A stretch of DNA of 64,000 nt from Halobacteriovoraceae bacterium (GCA_002707495.1 PAMZ01000022.1:186001-250000), one strand, 5' to 3'; numbered from the stretch's first letter, positions 16,350 to 26,229 are shown. A program made the numbers and translations. Notes: generated by a model from the letters alone, not told the origin.

Positions 16350-17713
16350 GAATTACCTTGAAAGTAGTCTGGGTCAACTTCTGTTTCACCTTTTCGCGCG
16401 ATATCTACGAGACGATCATAAACATCATCTATGCTTTGTGACTCTCCTTCTCTTTGCCGAAGAAGCTCTATAAGGTCGTTATAAACGATGATCGCTTTAT
16501 CGACTTTTGGATTAGTTCCCATAGCGTAAGCACCAACGTTGATGAGATCTTCTGTCTCTCTATAAGCAGCAAGAAGATCACGCAAATGCGACGATACAAT
16601 TGTATGCTCTCTTGTAACGACCTTATTCATAACCCTTGAAACTGAATCTAGTACATCTATAGCCGGATAATGATTTTTCGCAGCAAGCTCTCGTGAAAGT
16701 ACGATATGCCCATCAGCTATGGCCCTTACCGCATCAGCAATTGGCTCATCCATATCTCCTCCTTCAACGAGGACGGTATAAATTCCCGTGATACTTCCAG
16801 CATTCTTTTTTGTTCCAGCACGTTCCATGAGCTTTGGAAGTTTAGCAAAAACACTTGGTCCATAACCTTTTTGTCCAGGAGGTTCTCCAGCACTCATTCC
16901 GATTTCTCGATTGGCCATAGCAAAACGTGTGATGGAATCCATCATTAAAATCACGTCTTGGTTATCATCCCTAAAATATTCTGCAATAGTTGTCGCGGTA
17001 TAAGCCGCCTTAGACCTTACAAGTGCAGAAGAATCAGAGGTCGCAACCACAATGACGGACCTTCTTAAACCCTCTTCACCAAGGTCAGACTCAATAAATT
17101 CTAAAACCTCACGTCCCCGCTCCCCAATAAGAGCAATCACATTGATATCAGCTGAAGTGTTTCGTGCAACCATTCCCATTAGAGTAGATTTCCCCACACC
17201 AGAACCTGCCATAATAGCAAGTCTTTGCCCCTTCCCAGCGGTCATAAAGGCATTAATCGCATTAATTCCTGTATCAAGCGACTGGCGAATTGTAGGCCTT
17301 TCCAAAGGGTTAAGAGGCTGTCCATATATGGATCTAGACTCAATTTGTCCGCGAATAGGACCTTTCCCATCAATGGGATTTCCAAGGTAATCAACCACTC
17401 TGCCTAGCATGGCATGACTGACTTTTACTGTAGTCGTGAGATCTTTTAGATAAATTTTCGTCTCAGAATTAATACCCTCGATATCATCATAAGGCATGAC
17501 CTTACAGCGATCCCCCTCGATTCCTACAACTTCACCCATGGTTCTAGTTCCCACTTGAGTGACAAATTCAACTCCGCAGCCAATGACCGCACGAGGAAGA
17601 GTTGCCTCATATAAAAGCCCCTGGCTCGATTGAATCTTCCCAATATTTTGATAAGGAGTCCTAGATTCAAAATCTTTATAAATTTGACGAAAATCAAGCT
17701 TTGGTTGAATCAT
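16346..17713 (-). CDS. fliI: Flagellum-specific ATPase FliI
   Basis: 455 residues, F1-beta-like. The Walker A GSGVGKST is at 170-177, IALIGERGREV and a Walker B ending in LMMDSITRFAMANREIG follow, and the GEPPGQKGYGPSVFAKLPKLMERAG segment is diagnostic for FliI/type III ATPases. It unfolds and delivers export substrates at the base of the flagellum, together with FliH and FliJ. Its start overlaps the end of fliH by 20 bases. Confidence 0.96.
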   Translation of the reverse strand: MIQPKLDFRQIYKDFESRTPYQNIGKIQSSQGLLYEATLPRAVIGCGVEFVTQVGTRTMGEVVGIEGDRCKVMPYDDIEGINSETKIYLKDLTTTVKVSHAMLGRVVDYLGNPIDGKGPIRGQIESRSIYGQPLNPLERPTIRQSLDTGINAINAFMTAGKGQRLAIMAGSGVGKSTLMGMVARNTSADINVIALIGERGREVLEFIESDLGEEGLRRSVIVVATSDSSALVRSKAAYTATTIAEYFRDDNQDVILMMDSITRFAMANREIGMSAGEPPGQKGYGPSVFAKLPKLMERAGTKKNAGSITGIYTVLVEGGDMDEPIADAVRAIADGHIVLSRELAAKNHYPAIDVLDSVSRVMNKVVTREHTIVSSHLRDLLAAYRETEDLINVGAYAMGTNPKVDKAIIVYNDLIELLRQREGESQSIDDVYDRLVDIARKGETEVDPDYFQGNS

Positions 17714-18512
17714 CTAACCCCACTGATCTAAAAAGTTCATCAATTGCTTTAAATTGAGCTTGAATTGATCCATCTATAATACAATTTTCAGTCTCTAAAA
17801 CGATTCCATTTTCAGTCTGATCTAGATCTATTTCGACTCTGGTATTCTGAAGCTTGCCTACTTTTCGTTCCACAAGTTTTATAATCTCAGGCATATAACC
17901 AAAAGCGCTTTCATTCACATGCAAAACTAAATTATTCTTGCGATTTACCTCATGAACAAGTTTTTCAAGTAGACGTGATAAGTAATATTTTTCATCAACT
18001 TCTTTAAGGACTATCCACTTTGAGAGATTCTTAATGATATTGTAGGCATCTTCTTGACTCTCCAAAAGAATATTATCAATTTGCCCTTGCATACGAGCAA
18101 GTTCATCGGTAAAAGCTTCAAGCTTTTCACTCAACTCTTTTTTTGCCTCTGTATAAGCCTGCTCTTTTCCGTCTTGTAAACCTTGATCCATTCCGTCTCT
18201 ATAAGCTTCATCTCGCACCCGTGCAACTTCAGCTTCTACCGCCTTAGCGACCGCAATTTCATAATCTTCTTTGGCTTGTTTAGATAAACCTCTATGCTCT
18301 TTTACTTCGTTTAAAATTTCAAAAGAAGTTTCGAGCGCAGCCTCTCTTTCTGAACGGATATCTGCTTGTGAAATATTATTCTTAAAAGCTTGTGACTCTT
18401 TTAGAGAGCTTAGTTTAAAGTCTTCCACTTCCCCAGGAGCTTGTTTCTGAGGGATCAAAGATCTAAAGCTAAAAGCTTCTATCTTATGCTCATCTTCTTT
18501 TAAAACGCCCAT
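17694..18512 (-). CDS. fliH: Flagellar assembly protein FliH
   Basis: 272 residues. It has a polar N-terminus, a central Glu/Ala-rich coiled coil containing the glycine-spaced GMDQGLQDGKEQAYTEAK block typical of FliH, and a C-terminal globular domain (SKWIVLKEVDEKYYLSRLLEKLV, LVLHVN). FliH binds and regulates the FliI ATPase. Position between fliG and fliI is the standard one. Confidence 0.9.
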   Translation of the reverse strand: MGVLKEDEHKIEAFSFRSLIPQKQAPGEVEDFKLSSLKESQAFKNNISQADIRSEREAALETSFEILNEVKEHRGLSKQAKEDYEIAVAKAVEAEVARVRDEAYRDGMDQGLQDGKEQAYTEAKKELSEKLEAFTDELARMQGQIDNILLESQEDAYNIIKNLSKWIVLKEVDEKYYLSRLLEKLVHEVNRKNNLVLHVNESAFGYMPEIIKLVERKVGKLQNTRVEIDLDQTENGIVLETENCIIDGSIQAQFKAIDELFRSVGLDDSTKA

Positions 18513-18524
18513 ACTAGCTCCCTA

Positions 18525-19559
18525 TTAAACAAATGATTCTCCGTCTCCACCGCGACTAATGACAGCCTTACCTTTGGCCTCAAGGTCTTTAACCTGTTGG
18601 ACAATCTCTTGTTGTGCTTTTTCAACATCCGATAGCTTTGTCGGCCCAAGCGCCTCCAAGTCTTCCTGAAGAAGAGTAGCCGCACGATTTGACATATTTC
18701 CAAATAGCTTTGATTTAATCTCTTCCGGAGCCGTCTTAAGTGCCATCGTAAGCTTTTGGTTATCAACAACTTTAAGAAGCTCTTGAATCCCTTTATCATC
18801 CACAAAAGTAAGATCTTCGAAAACGAACATGAGTTTTCTAATCTCTTCTGCAAGTTCTGGATCTTTTTCTTCAACTCTGGCCATAACGTTTTTCTCGTTA
18901 TTTTTATCCATCATATTGAGCATATCTGCGATTGGCTCAACACCACCAAGTTGTTGTGTATCAATTGAACCAAGAGTCGACAGCTCTGTTTTAAGAACAT
19001 CATCTAGTTGAGCTATAAGCTCAGGAGAAACAAAGTCTAAGTTTGCAACTCGTAATACAACTTCAGCTTGAAGACCTTCGGGAAGCTTCTTTAAAACCTC
19101 TACCTTTCTCTCAGTACTTAAGTGAGCAATTATAAGCGCGATTGTTTGCGGGTGCTCGTTAATCAAAAAGTTTGCTAATGTTCTGGTATCAACTAATTCA
19201 AGTGACTCTAAAGTATTAGCTGTTCCCACTTCAACAACTTGCCCTAGTAGTTGTCTTGCTCTATCCTCCCCCAAAGTTCCAAGGATAAAGTCTCGTCCCT
19301 TATTTTCTGAGAATAATAGTTCTGCATCTTCATTAAGTGCGGAGTAGAATTCTTCAAGAACTCTTTTTACCATCCAAATCGGGGATTTTGTTAAAATCGC
19401 CATCTGATTAATAAGCCTTTTGACATCGTTGTCTTTCATATGCTTAAAAATCATCTTGGCCGGAGTTGGTCCCAGCGCACTCATTAAGATTGCCGATTTA
19501 TCCAAGCCGGTAAGTAGGGCGTACTCAACTTCTGGATCTAAGGTTTTTGCATCAGCCAC
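18525..19559 (-). CDS. fliG: Flagellar motor switch protein FliG
   Basis: 344 residues with FliG N, middle and C domains: LTGLDKSAILMSALGPTPAKMIFKH, EHPQTIALIIAHL, and the C-terminal torque helix region FVFEDLTFVDDKGIQELLKVVDNQKLTMALK. It links the MS ring (FliF) to the stators and the switch complex. A short charged tail beyond the core is longer than usual. It starts 13 bases after fliF. Confidence 0.96.
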   Translation of the reverse strand: MADAKTLDPEVEYALLTGLDKSAILMSALGPTPAKMIFKHMKDNDVKRLINQMAILTKSPIWMVKRVLEEFYSALNEDAELLFSENKGRDFILGTLGEDRARQLLGQVVEVGTANTLESLELVDTRTLANFLINEHPQTIALIIAHLSTERKVEVLKKLPEGLQAEVVLRVANLDFVSPELIAQLDDVLKTELSTLGSIDTQQLGGVEPIADMLNMMDKNNEKNVMARVEEKDPELAEEIRKLMFVFEDLTFVDDKGIQELLKVVDNQKLTMALKTAPEEIKSKLFGNMSNRAATLLQEDLEALGPTKLSDVEKAQQEIVQQVKDLEAKGKAVISRGGDGESFV

Positions 19560-19572
19560 TTTTATTCTCCTA

Positions 19573-21261
19573 TTATGCTATTTCTTTACTGCCTTCTTGT
19601 GAGTGAATCATCTCGTGTACAACTTGAGCGGCTTTTGCTGGGTTCGCTTCTACAAGTGAGACAATCCTCTCTCTAATCATATTCCCTTCAATCTTTTCAG
19701 GATTCATTTTGTCTTCAATGGTTGGAAGAGCATCCTCAAGTCCAGGAAGTTTTTGGTTTGCTTGAATCTTTTCTAGCTCCTCAATTGTTTTAGGAAGAAA
19801 ATCTTCAATTGATTCAACTGTATTCTCTGTTACCCATTGGATAAAAGGTCTGATCACAACGAAGAAGAGAAGGGAAATCAGAACCCCAATCATTAGGTAC
19901 TTAGTAAGGTTTTTAATGATCTCTCTGTTTTCACGTTGCTTTAAGATCGCTTCAGCCTCAGATAAATCTTCTTTGGCAAATTCCATATTTTTAATAACAA
20001 TCTTGTCACCACGAGCGTTATCAATTCCAATCGCACTCGCAACAACAGCTTGGAAATTTTGAATCTCAGCATCAGACCATGGCTCGTACTTTGTCACAGG
20101 AAGACCATCGTCATTCAAGACCATATTTCCATCTTCATCAGTTACGGGAATTCTCTTTCCATCCACCATGACAGCTACACTTAAATTTTTAATCTCTGCC
20201 GTAGGCTTTTTAGATTTAGTTACAGTCTTGGGAACATTATAATTTCTGGTCGTTAACGACTTATCGACATTATTTCTTGTTTCCGGAATTCCTGGCTGAG
20301 GAGTTTCCCCAGGTAGATTACTTCTGGCCCCTGGAAGTCCTTGGGGAGAAGGTCTAGATCCATTGAGCTTTTGCGTATTCGCAACTTCAGATACTACAGC
20401 AGGGTTCTCAGCATCATAAGCCACTTTTTCCTCGATAGATTCCGTAAAATCCATCTTGATATTAACTTTGGCAATGACTTTACCTTCACCTACGACTCGC
20501 TTTAAAATTTCTTCGACTTGATCTTCATACTGGCGATTCATTTTGGATTCAAGCGCCATTCTATCTGCTGTGAATTGCGCCATCTGATCACCTACGTTTT
20601 CAGTGAGCTTTCCACCTTTTTGATCAAGAATGACAACATCTTTAACCCTCATTCCATCCACAGAGTTTGAAACTAGGTTTTGTATCCCTTTAATTTCTTC
20701 TTTAGTTAAACTTAGCCCTCTCTGAATATCAAGAACAACTGAAGCACTAGGTGGTTTCTTCTCCGAAACGAAAGGACTTGATTCAGGGATGGACAAATGC
20801 ACACGTGCACGCTTAATCCCACGAATATGCTTTATAGTTTTCATGAGCTCGCCTTCTAGAGCTCTTTGTTTATTAATTTTTTGAACAATGCTGGTGGTTC
20901 CAAAGGCTTGATTATCAAAAACCTCGTAACCTACAGTTGAGCTGAAATCCACACCTTTTTTCGCAACTTCTAATCTCCAAATATCAACCATGTCTTCTGG
21001 AACGTAGATACTCTTACCATCGTCATCAATTCTATAGGCAATCCCCCCTTGGTCTAGCATCTGCCTGATGGTAAGTGAGTCCTGATTAGTTAAGTCAGTA
21101 TAGAGTAACTTGTACTGGGTTTTAGCAGCCCAAGCTATTAGGAAAACAACCGCTATAATGATAACTGCTGAAATACCGAAAAGACTCACCCTTCGCCTGC
21201 CATCGAGAGAACGATAGAATTCGATAAAATTCTGGGAAATTTGGTTAAAAAACGTTTCCAA
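19573..21261 (-). CDS. fliF: Flagellar MS-ring protein FliF
   Basis: 562 residues. The first TM is at ~27-46, then the YscJ/FliF ring-building domain follows (YKLLYTDLTNQDSLTIRQMLDQGGIAYRI; RALEGELMKTIKHIRGIKRARVHLSIPE). A Pro/Asn-rich insertion (~295-345) and a second TM at ~447-467 precede a cytoplasmic tail that should bind FliG. The full family length is present and it starts 25 bases after fliE. Confidence 0.96.
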   Translation of the reverse strand: METFFNQISQNFIEFYRSLDGRRRVSLFGISAVIIIAVVFLIAWAAKTQYKLLYTDLTNQDSLTIRQMLDQGGIAYRIDDDGKSIYVPEDMVDIWRLEVAKKGVDFSSTVGYEVFDNQAFGTTSIVQKINKQRALEGELMKTIKHIRGIKRARVHLSIPESSPFVSEKKPPSASVVLDIQRGLSLTKEEIKGIQNLVSNSVDGMRVKDVVILDQKGGKLTENVGDQMAQFTADRMALESKMNRQYEDQVEEILKRVVGEGKVIAKVNIKMDFTESIEEKVAYDAENPAVVSEVANTQKLNGSRPSPQGLPGARSNLPGETPQPGIPETRNNVDKSLTTRNYNVPKTVTKSKKPTAEIKNLSVAVMVDGKRIPVTDEDGNMVLNDDGLPVTKYEPWSDAEIQNFQAVVASAIGIDNARGDKIVIKNMEFAKEDLSEAEAILKQRENREIIKNLTKYLMIGVLISLLFFVVIRPFIQWVTENTVESIEDFLPKTIEELEKIQANQKLPGLEDALPTIEDKMNPEKIEGNMIRERIVSLVEANPAKAAQVVHEMIHSQEGSKEIA

Positions 21262-21286
21262 AAGAATCCTCCTGATTCAATTAAAA

Positions 21287-21646
21287 TTACATCTGCATCT
21301 TCATTATCTCTTTATAGGCATCGATCACTTTCATCCTGATTTGATTCATTTGCCTAAAAGCGATATCTGCTTTTTCTACTGCAAGTAGTGTTTCGTGAAT
21401 ATTTTGCGACTCACCACTTGCCACTCTCTCCATCGCAATATTTGCGTCCTGTTGTAGTTTATTGACATTGGCGATTGAGTCCGCCAAAAAATCACCAAAT
21501 GATTTGCCTGATTGTGAGGTTTCACTTAATTCTGAGAACTCACCACGAAAATCAAAGCCATCTCGGCTTTCGATGTTTTTAGTCCAATTATTAACATCGT
21601 AGCCTTTTAAGGTTTGGTTCATTTGTGCAACTGTATTAATCGCCAT
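21287..21646 (-). CDS. fliE: Flagellar hook-basal body complex protein FliE
   Basis: 119 residues. The C-terminal half (SFGDFLADSIANVNKLQQDANIAMERVASGESQNIHETLLAVEKADIAFRQMNQIRMKVIDAYKEIMKMQ) is the FliE domain, which joins the MS ring to the proximal rod. The first ~40 residues are poorly conserved. It lies 6 bases after flgC. Confidence 0.94.
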   Translation of the reverse strand: MAINTVAQMNQTLKGYDVNNWTKNIESRDGFDFRGEFSELSETSQSGKSFGDFLADSIANVNKLQQDANIAMERVASGESQNIHETLLAVEKADIAFRQMNQIRMKVIDAYKEIMKMQM

Positions 21647-21652
21647 TGCCTA

Positions 21653-22090
21653 TTACCTACCTATCTCAAGCGCTTTTTGCGCCATTCTTTTTGTCACGTT
21701 CAAGCTTGTGGCATTTGCCTCATAAGCTCTTTGTGCTTGCAACAAATCTGCCATTTCTACAACTGTGTTGATATTCGGCATCGCCACATACCCTTCATCG
21801 TTTGCATCAGGATGGTTGGGGTCGTATTTCAAAATAGGTGGCTTTGAGTCTTCAATCACTTCTGTAACATGGACAGTTTGTGCATCTGCATCAAGTTCTC
21901 CTTCTAAAATTTGTGAAAAAGAATCTCTAGCTGGTTCAGCACCAAAAACCGCTTGTTTTCTGCGGTAAGGACCTCCCTCAGCGGTACGAGTTGTCTGGGC
22001 ATTGGCAATATTGGAGTTGATAACTTCCGAGCGCTTGAGATTAGCTCTCATACCACTCGCACTAATTTTCAAACTTTTTAATAAATCCAT
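21653..22090 (-). CDS. flgC: Flagellar basal-body rod protein FlgC
   Basis: 145 residues with the N-terminal rod motif (LKSLKISASGMRANLKRSEVINSNIANAQTTRT) and the C-terminal EMADLLQAQRAYEANATSLNVTKRMAQKALEIGR block. The PNHPDANDEGYVAMPNIN segment is diagnostic for FlgC. It forms part of the proximal rod and lies 3 bases after flgB. Confidence 0.95.
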   Translation of the reverse strand: MDLLKSLKISASGMRANLKRSEVINSNIANAQTTRTAEGGPYRRKQAVFGAEPARDSFSQILEGELDADAQTVHVTEVIEDSKPPILKYDPNHPDANDEGYVAMPNINTVVEMADLLQAQRAYEANATSLNVTKRMAQKALEIGR

Positions 22091-22093
22091 CTA

Positions 22094-22501
22094 TTACCTC
22101 TCCGAGTTTATTATGTACTTTTTGATTCCCAGCTTCTTATTCATCAATTGAACCAAAGTGTCGTACATTAATTGGTTATCGGCCTGCCTAATCATCTCGT
22201 CTTGAACATCAACAGTATTTCCGTCTTCACTTACAATACCGTTTGGATCTTCATAGATATCCGGTTTTAAATTCTTAAAACCGCCTCCCCCAACATTAAA
22301 ATGTTTTTGGTCGTTTACTTTCATCGTAAGTTCACCATCAACATCAAGCGCCCTCGCCAACGCTTCTTCAAAATCGACACGTTTTGCTTTGTAGCCTGGT
22401 GTCTCAGCATTCGCGATATTTGAAGCAATTACCTCTTGCCTCATCTCTCGAAACTTTATTGCTGAAGCTAATGCCTGTAGAGTTTTGTCGTTAATATCCA
22501 T
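22094..22501 (-). CDS. flgB: Flagellar basal-body rod protein FlgB
   Basis: 135 residues. The pattern ALASAIKFREMRQEVIASNIANAETPGYKAKRVDFEEAL at the N-terminus and NTVDVQDEMIRQADNQLMYDTLVQLMNKKLGIKKYI at the C-terminus is characteristic of FlgB, the first rod subunit. It starts 7 bases after the upstream regulator-like gene, so it belongs to the same transcript. Confidence 0.95.
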   Translation of the reverse strand: MDINDKTLQALASAIKFREMRQEVIASNIANAETPGYKAKRVDFEEALARALDVDGELTMKVNDQKHFNVGGGGFKNLKPDIYEDPNGIVSEDGNTVDVQDEMIRQADNQLMYDTLVQLMNKKLGIKKYIINSER

Positions 22502-22508
22502 GCAATCC

Positions 22509-23447
22509 TTATCTCAAGTTTACGAAATAGTTATTCCCATCAGATCTATACTCATTGATCTTATTTCTTAATGTTCTAATGGAAACACCAAGAATCTTTG
22601 CAGCTTGAGTTCTATTCTCAGAAGTATGAATAAGAGCTTTCTTGATAAGAAGTCTTTCTGCTTCTTTCAAAGACATAAGTCTTAAACCGTCATCATCAAT
22701 TTCGTTTGTTACTGTTTCTGCTTTCTTCTCTCCAATCTCAATTGCGCTTACATCAATTTCTGAACCTTCAGAATTAGCCACAGTACTCTCAATCACTGAT
22801 TTTAATTCTGCTACATTATGCGCCCAGTAAAAGCTTCCAATTTTTCTTTTCGCCTCTTCAGTAAAAGAGATCTCACCTCTTCCGGCTTCAGTCGCAACTT
22901 CCGTTGCAAAGTGAGCAGCTAAGGTTTCAATATCTGCCCCTCTCTCTCTTAGAGGAACAAGACTAATTTGTGATCCAGAAAAATAAGTGAAAAGAGCTCT
23001 GTAGAATCTCCCTGCTCCAACATACTTCGATAGGTTCTTAGTAGTCGTGGCCATAACTCTTACGTCTAGGTCATAGTCAGATAGCTCTAACAAAATTTGG
23101 TAAAGTCTCTTTTGAAATCCCTCATCAATTGCGTCAATATTTTCAAGAATAACAGATCCACCATTCGCTCTCTCAAGGATCCCTTTGTTAAACTTACCCT
23201 CTTCATCTCTGTGACCAAGAATTTCATTCTCAACGGCTTGAGCGTCTTGAGCACAGTCTACAACTAGTAGATCTGAACTAGCTCTTGAAGATTTTCTGTG
23301 AATGTATTGGCAAATAGTTCTTTTTCCAGAACCGGATTCTCCTACAACCAATACGGGGGATTTTGTTACTGATACGTTGTCGGCAAACTCAACTGCCTTA
23401 AGAAACTTTGGGTGATTTCCTATCAACCTTAATTCTGATGCAAACAT
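22509..23447 (-). CDS. Sigma-54-activator-like AAA+ / Fis-type HTH protein with degraded catalytic motifs
   Basis: 312 residues with no N-terminal receiver: an AAA+ domain (~8-235) and a Fis-type HTH (NRTQAAKILGVSIRTLRNKINEY, ~277-299). Walker A is intact (GESGSGKR, 36-43). The Walker B Asp-Glu is replaced by Glu102-Asn103, the GAFTGA sigma-54 contact loop is replaced by EEGKFNKG (82-89), and the arginine-finger segment (DLYYRL in active members) reads ALFTYF. It therefore probably cannot remodel sigma-54 holoenzyme, and may bind DNA as a regulator or antagonist, as in TyrR-type relatives. It sits just before flgB with a strong AGGAGG ribosome site. Family secure; role inferred. Confidence 0.85.
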   Translation of the reverse strand: MFASELRLIGNHPKFLKAVEFADNVSVTKSPVLVVGESGSGKRTICQYIHRKSSRASSDLLVVDCAQDAQAVENEILGHRDEEGKFNKGILERANGGSVILENIDAIDEGFQKRLYQILLELSDYDLDVRVMATTTKNLSKYVGAGRFYRALFTYFSGSQISLVPLRERGADIETLAAHFATEVATEAGRGEISFTEEAKRKIGSFYWAHNVAELKSVIESTVANSEGSEIDVSAIEIGEKKAETVTNEIDDDGLRLMSLKEAERLLIKKALIHTSENRTQAAKILGVSIRTLRNKINEYRSDGNNYFVNLR

Positions 23448-23475
23448 TCGACCTCCTGTCTTTGTTAAAACATTA

Positions 23476-26229
23476 TTACAATGCGTTGTTTTTTAATTCT
23501 AATGTGGACAATTCAGTTTTCGCTAATCCCTTTAGGTAAGCAGGCACTGCCTCGTCTTGTATTAACTCCTGTAAAACTTTTTTCCCTTCCTCAATCTGCT
23601 TTGTGTTGATCATCCCAAGTCCTTTGAGATAAGACACGCGATTGTTATAAGGGGTATTTATATTCTCGGCCAAAAAACCTTTGGCCATTCTTTCAAGTCT
23701 CGCATAATCAACTTTTTGTTCCGAAAAGAGAGATTCCATATAGAGGTACTCTGCCCTAACTAAAAGTGGTCTTAATGCTGGTTTGTTGTTGTTTCTAAGG
23801 TCTTGAATGACCGCCATCACATTCTTCCTAAACTTAGAGGGCTCAGCCGCTTCAAACAGGGACTCTAAATAAGCTGAAACCATCAATTGGTTTTGCTCTG
23901 GTGAGAGTATATTTTTGAGGTTAGGACTCACGAGGAGGTCCTCGAAGTCACTGATAGCTTGATTATAGTTTTTACCGTGATAAGAAACAATCCCATTGTA
24001 AAATTTATAATTCACATTCTTGTTGTTCTTAACTGTCCCGAGGTACTTTCCAAGACCTTCATAATCTTCTGCTTTGAGGTATTTATTTAAATTGAGTTCC
24101 ACGAGGTAGTCTTGAACACTAATTTCCTTATGCGCTTTAACCCACAAAGGAAATTTCCTCATGCTCTTACTAGATAACTTTGAGAAGTTATTTAGCGATC
24201 GCTCAAAGGAGTCTCTTAGTCCAAGTTTGAGAAAAGCATCTGTAACAATGAAGTTGGTATAAGGATTCTTATTCACCCTTTCTGCATATTGTTCACGATA
24301 GGTTTCCCAGACCTTCACAGCTTTAGCATAGTCACCTTTTAGATAAGACTCTTTAATAAGCCCTAGAATAATCTCCGCCCCATCCCCTATAAATACTTTT
24401 TGATCAATATAGCGAAGAGTATCCACTGGAATCGTGCTTAAATATGCCATCGCATCGTTATATTTCTTTTGTGAGATGAACGTTCTCATTCGAGTTAGCC
24501 AAAGAAGCTTTTGTAAATCAGCTGCTATAAACCTTTTTTCACTTGGCTCAGCTTCTAGAAAAACAATTCGCTCACGATCAGCTTCTGAAAGCTTTACCTT
24601 CCTCGCTACTCGAAAACCTACGTAGCGAACCTTAGCTTCATATCTTACAGCTAAATCACTGGATTTATTGATGGCATCTTCATAAAGTCTAAGCACTTGG
24701 CTTGGCTCTTTGCCGAGAAGATCAAATGACAACGCCATTCTCAGTCTTGCATGAGATGATTCCGTCATAAATGAGTAATCTGAAATAAAGGTATCTAAGT
24801 ACTTGATAGCCTTTTTGAAATCTGAATTTCTAAAGTAGGCTTCTGATACATTAAATAATATCGAAGGATGAATAGGCTTCACTAGTGAAGGTAGCTCTTT
24901 TTCAAAGTTCTTTATCACTTCACTGGTCTTTCCTTGCACTAGATTCACATAGTCCACATAGGCCATTCCCTCTTGGGCGGGGAGCAATCTTCTTACTACC
25001 TTATTGGCTAAGAATTCTTGAATTTTTTTCACCTGCTTGAGTTTTGCAAGACTATTAAGAATGATTCGTGAACTCAAGACTACGTTATCATCGTCATAAG
25101 CTTCTGAGGCCTCAACATAGAGCTTCTTAGCAAATTCCAAAGCTCTAATATCGTCTGCTTGATCTCTTGCCTCTTGAATTAAAAATCTTAGTGCCGCAGC
25201 TTTTAGATTATAATTTTTTGAGTTATCTACCACATTAGTCAGAATATTTTTAGCTGCAGCTCTTATTCCTTTCTGAGAATACTCTTCAGGAGGAAGCATT
25301 TCTCCCGCCTCATCCATTTTACTTTTAAACTTAGGAGTTTCCTTTTCATTTATAGAGTTCTTAATGAGAGAAACTGCCTTCATAAATTCATTTATGTCTT
25401 GATAGGGACTTTTCTTTCCATACTTCTTCTCGTAAAGCCCAATTGACCTGGTCATAAGACCCCATTCCTGCTTTCGATAGAAGTTAATAGATAATTGCAT
25501 ATGGGCCTGTTTAGGATCATCAAGCATCTCTTGATCTTTAATTTCAAACAGAAAGTCAGGGGCCTTACGAGTTAGATCGATATCTTGTTTTAATGGGGGA
25601 ATAAGGGCTGAATAATCCCAAATAAAAGAAGCACCATATCTGAAGTCTCTATAACCTTCCGTTTGAGCAGCTTCAATTTGTTGAGGATCAACCACCTTAA
25701 AAGCACTTGATCCTTTTTTAGGAGCAAGGGCTTTAGCCACAGTCTTCTTTTTAACTTTAGGTTTAGGTGGTGCAGCTTTTTTTGCTAATTTAATTTGTTT
25801 AGGGACAGCATCCACAGAAGCTGCTTTGGTTTGAATCATATCTTTATTAATCCAAAAATCGAGAATGAATTCATTTGAATCTTGCTTATAGAAATTAAAG
25901 AGTTCTACGGAAGAATCTTTTAAAGTAATTTCTAATTTATAAGGAGCGCCAGGTTGTTTAGGTTCAACAAAATTAAAAGTCTGGTGATAATTATTTTGTT
26001 TATTGATTTTTGCAATCTCTCCAGAGAATCTCAAAAAGAAGTCTGGATCGAGGGTTTGAATGATCACCTTATTGCGTGACTTTGAAATTTTAATTTGTTC
26101 TTTGGCTGATTTGATTTTCCAACGGAGGTGAGTTTTCTCATCGAGTTGAGTGACCACAGGAAATGCCTGCCCAATACATAGAGCTAGCAAAGTGAAAAAT
26201 GTCAAAATTTTGAAAACTGACTTCACCAA
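23476..26229 (-). CDS. Large exported TPR-repeat protein heading the flagellar operon
   Basis: 917 residues with a signal peptide (hydrophobic 9-23, cleavage near Gly-Gln-Ala). A ~100-residue beta-rich domain that looks AMIN-like (LRWKIKSAKEQIKISKSRNKVIIQTL) is followed by a Lys/Pro/Ala-rich linker (~143-175). About 700 residues of helix-turn-helix TPR-like repeats come next, e.g. PSILFNVSEAYFRNSDFKKAIKYLD and NGIVSYHGKNYNQAISDFEDLL. It should lie in the periplasm. Its stop is 28 bases before the regulator-like gene and no terminator intervenes, so it is probably the first gene of the flagellar operon. It could be a motor or basal-body accessory factor; no named family recognised. Confidence 0.7.
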   Translation of the reverse strand: MVKSVFKILTFFTLLALCIGQAFPVVTQLDEKTHLRWKIKSAKEQIKISKSRNKVIIQTLDPDFFLRFSGEIAKINKQNNYHQTFNFVEPKQPGAPYKLEITLKDSSVELFNFYKQDSNEFILDFWINKDMIQTKAASVDAVPKQIKLAKKAAPPKPKVKKKTVAKALAPKKGSSAFKVVDPQQIEAAQTEGYRDFRYGASFIWDYSALIPPLKQDIDLTRKAPDFLFEIKDQEMLDDPKQAHMQLSINFYRKQEWGLMTRSIGLYEKKYGKKSPYQDINEFMKAVSLIKNSINEKETPKFKSKMDEAGEMLPPEEYSQKGIRAAAKNILTNVVDNSKNYNLKAAALRFLIQEARDQADDIRALEFAKKLYVEASEAYDDDNVVLSSRIILNSLAKLKQVKKIQEFLANKVVRRLLPAQEGMAYVDYVNLVQGKTSEVIKNFEKELPSLVKPIHPSILFNVSEAYFRNSDFKKAIKYLDTFISDYSFMTESSHARLRMALSFDLLGKEPSQVLRLYEDAINKSSDLAVRYEAKVRYVGFRVARKVKLSEADRERIVFLEAEPSEKRFIAADLQKLLWLTRMRTFISQKKYNDAMAYLSTIPVDTLRYIDQKVFIGDGAEIILGLIKESYLKGDYAKAVKVWETYREQYAERVNKNPYTNFIVTDAFLKLGLRDSFERSLNNFSKLSSKSMRKFPLWVKAHKEISVQDYLVELNLNKYLKAEDYEGLGKYLGTVKNNKNVNYKFYNGIVSYHGKNYNQAISDFEDLLVSPNLKNILSPEQNQLMVSAYLESLFEAAEPSKFRKNVMAVIQDLRNNNKPALRPLLVRAEYLYMESLFSEQKVDYARLERMAKGFLAENINTPYNNRVSYLKGLGMINTKQIEEGKKVLQELIQDEAVPAYLKGLAKTELSTLELKNNAL

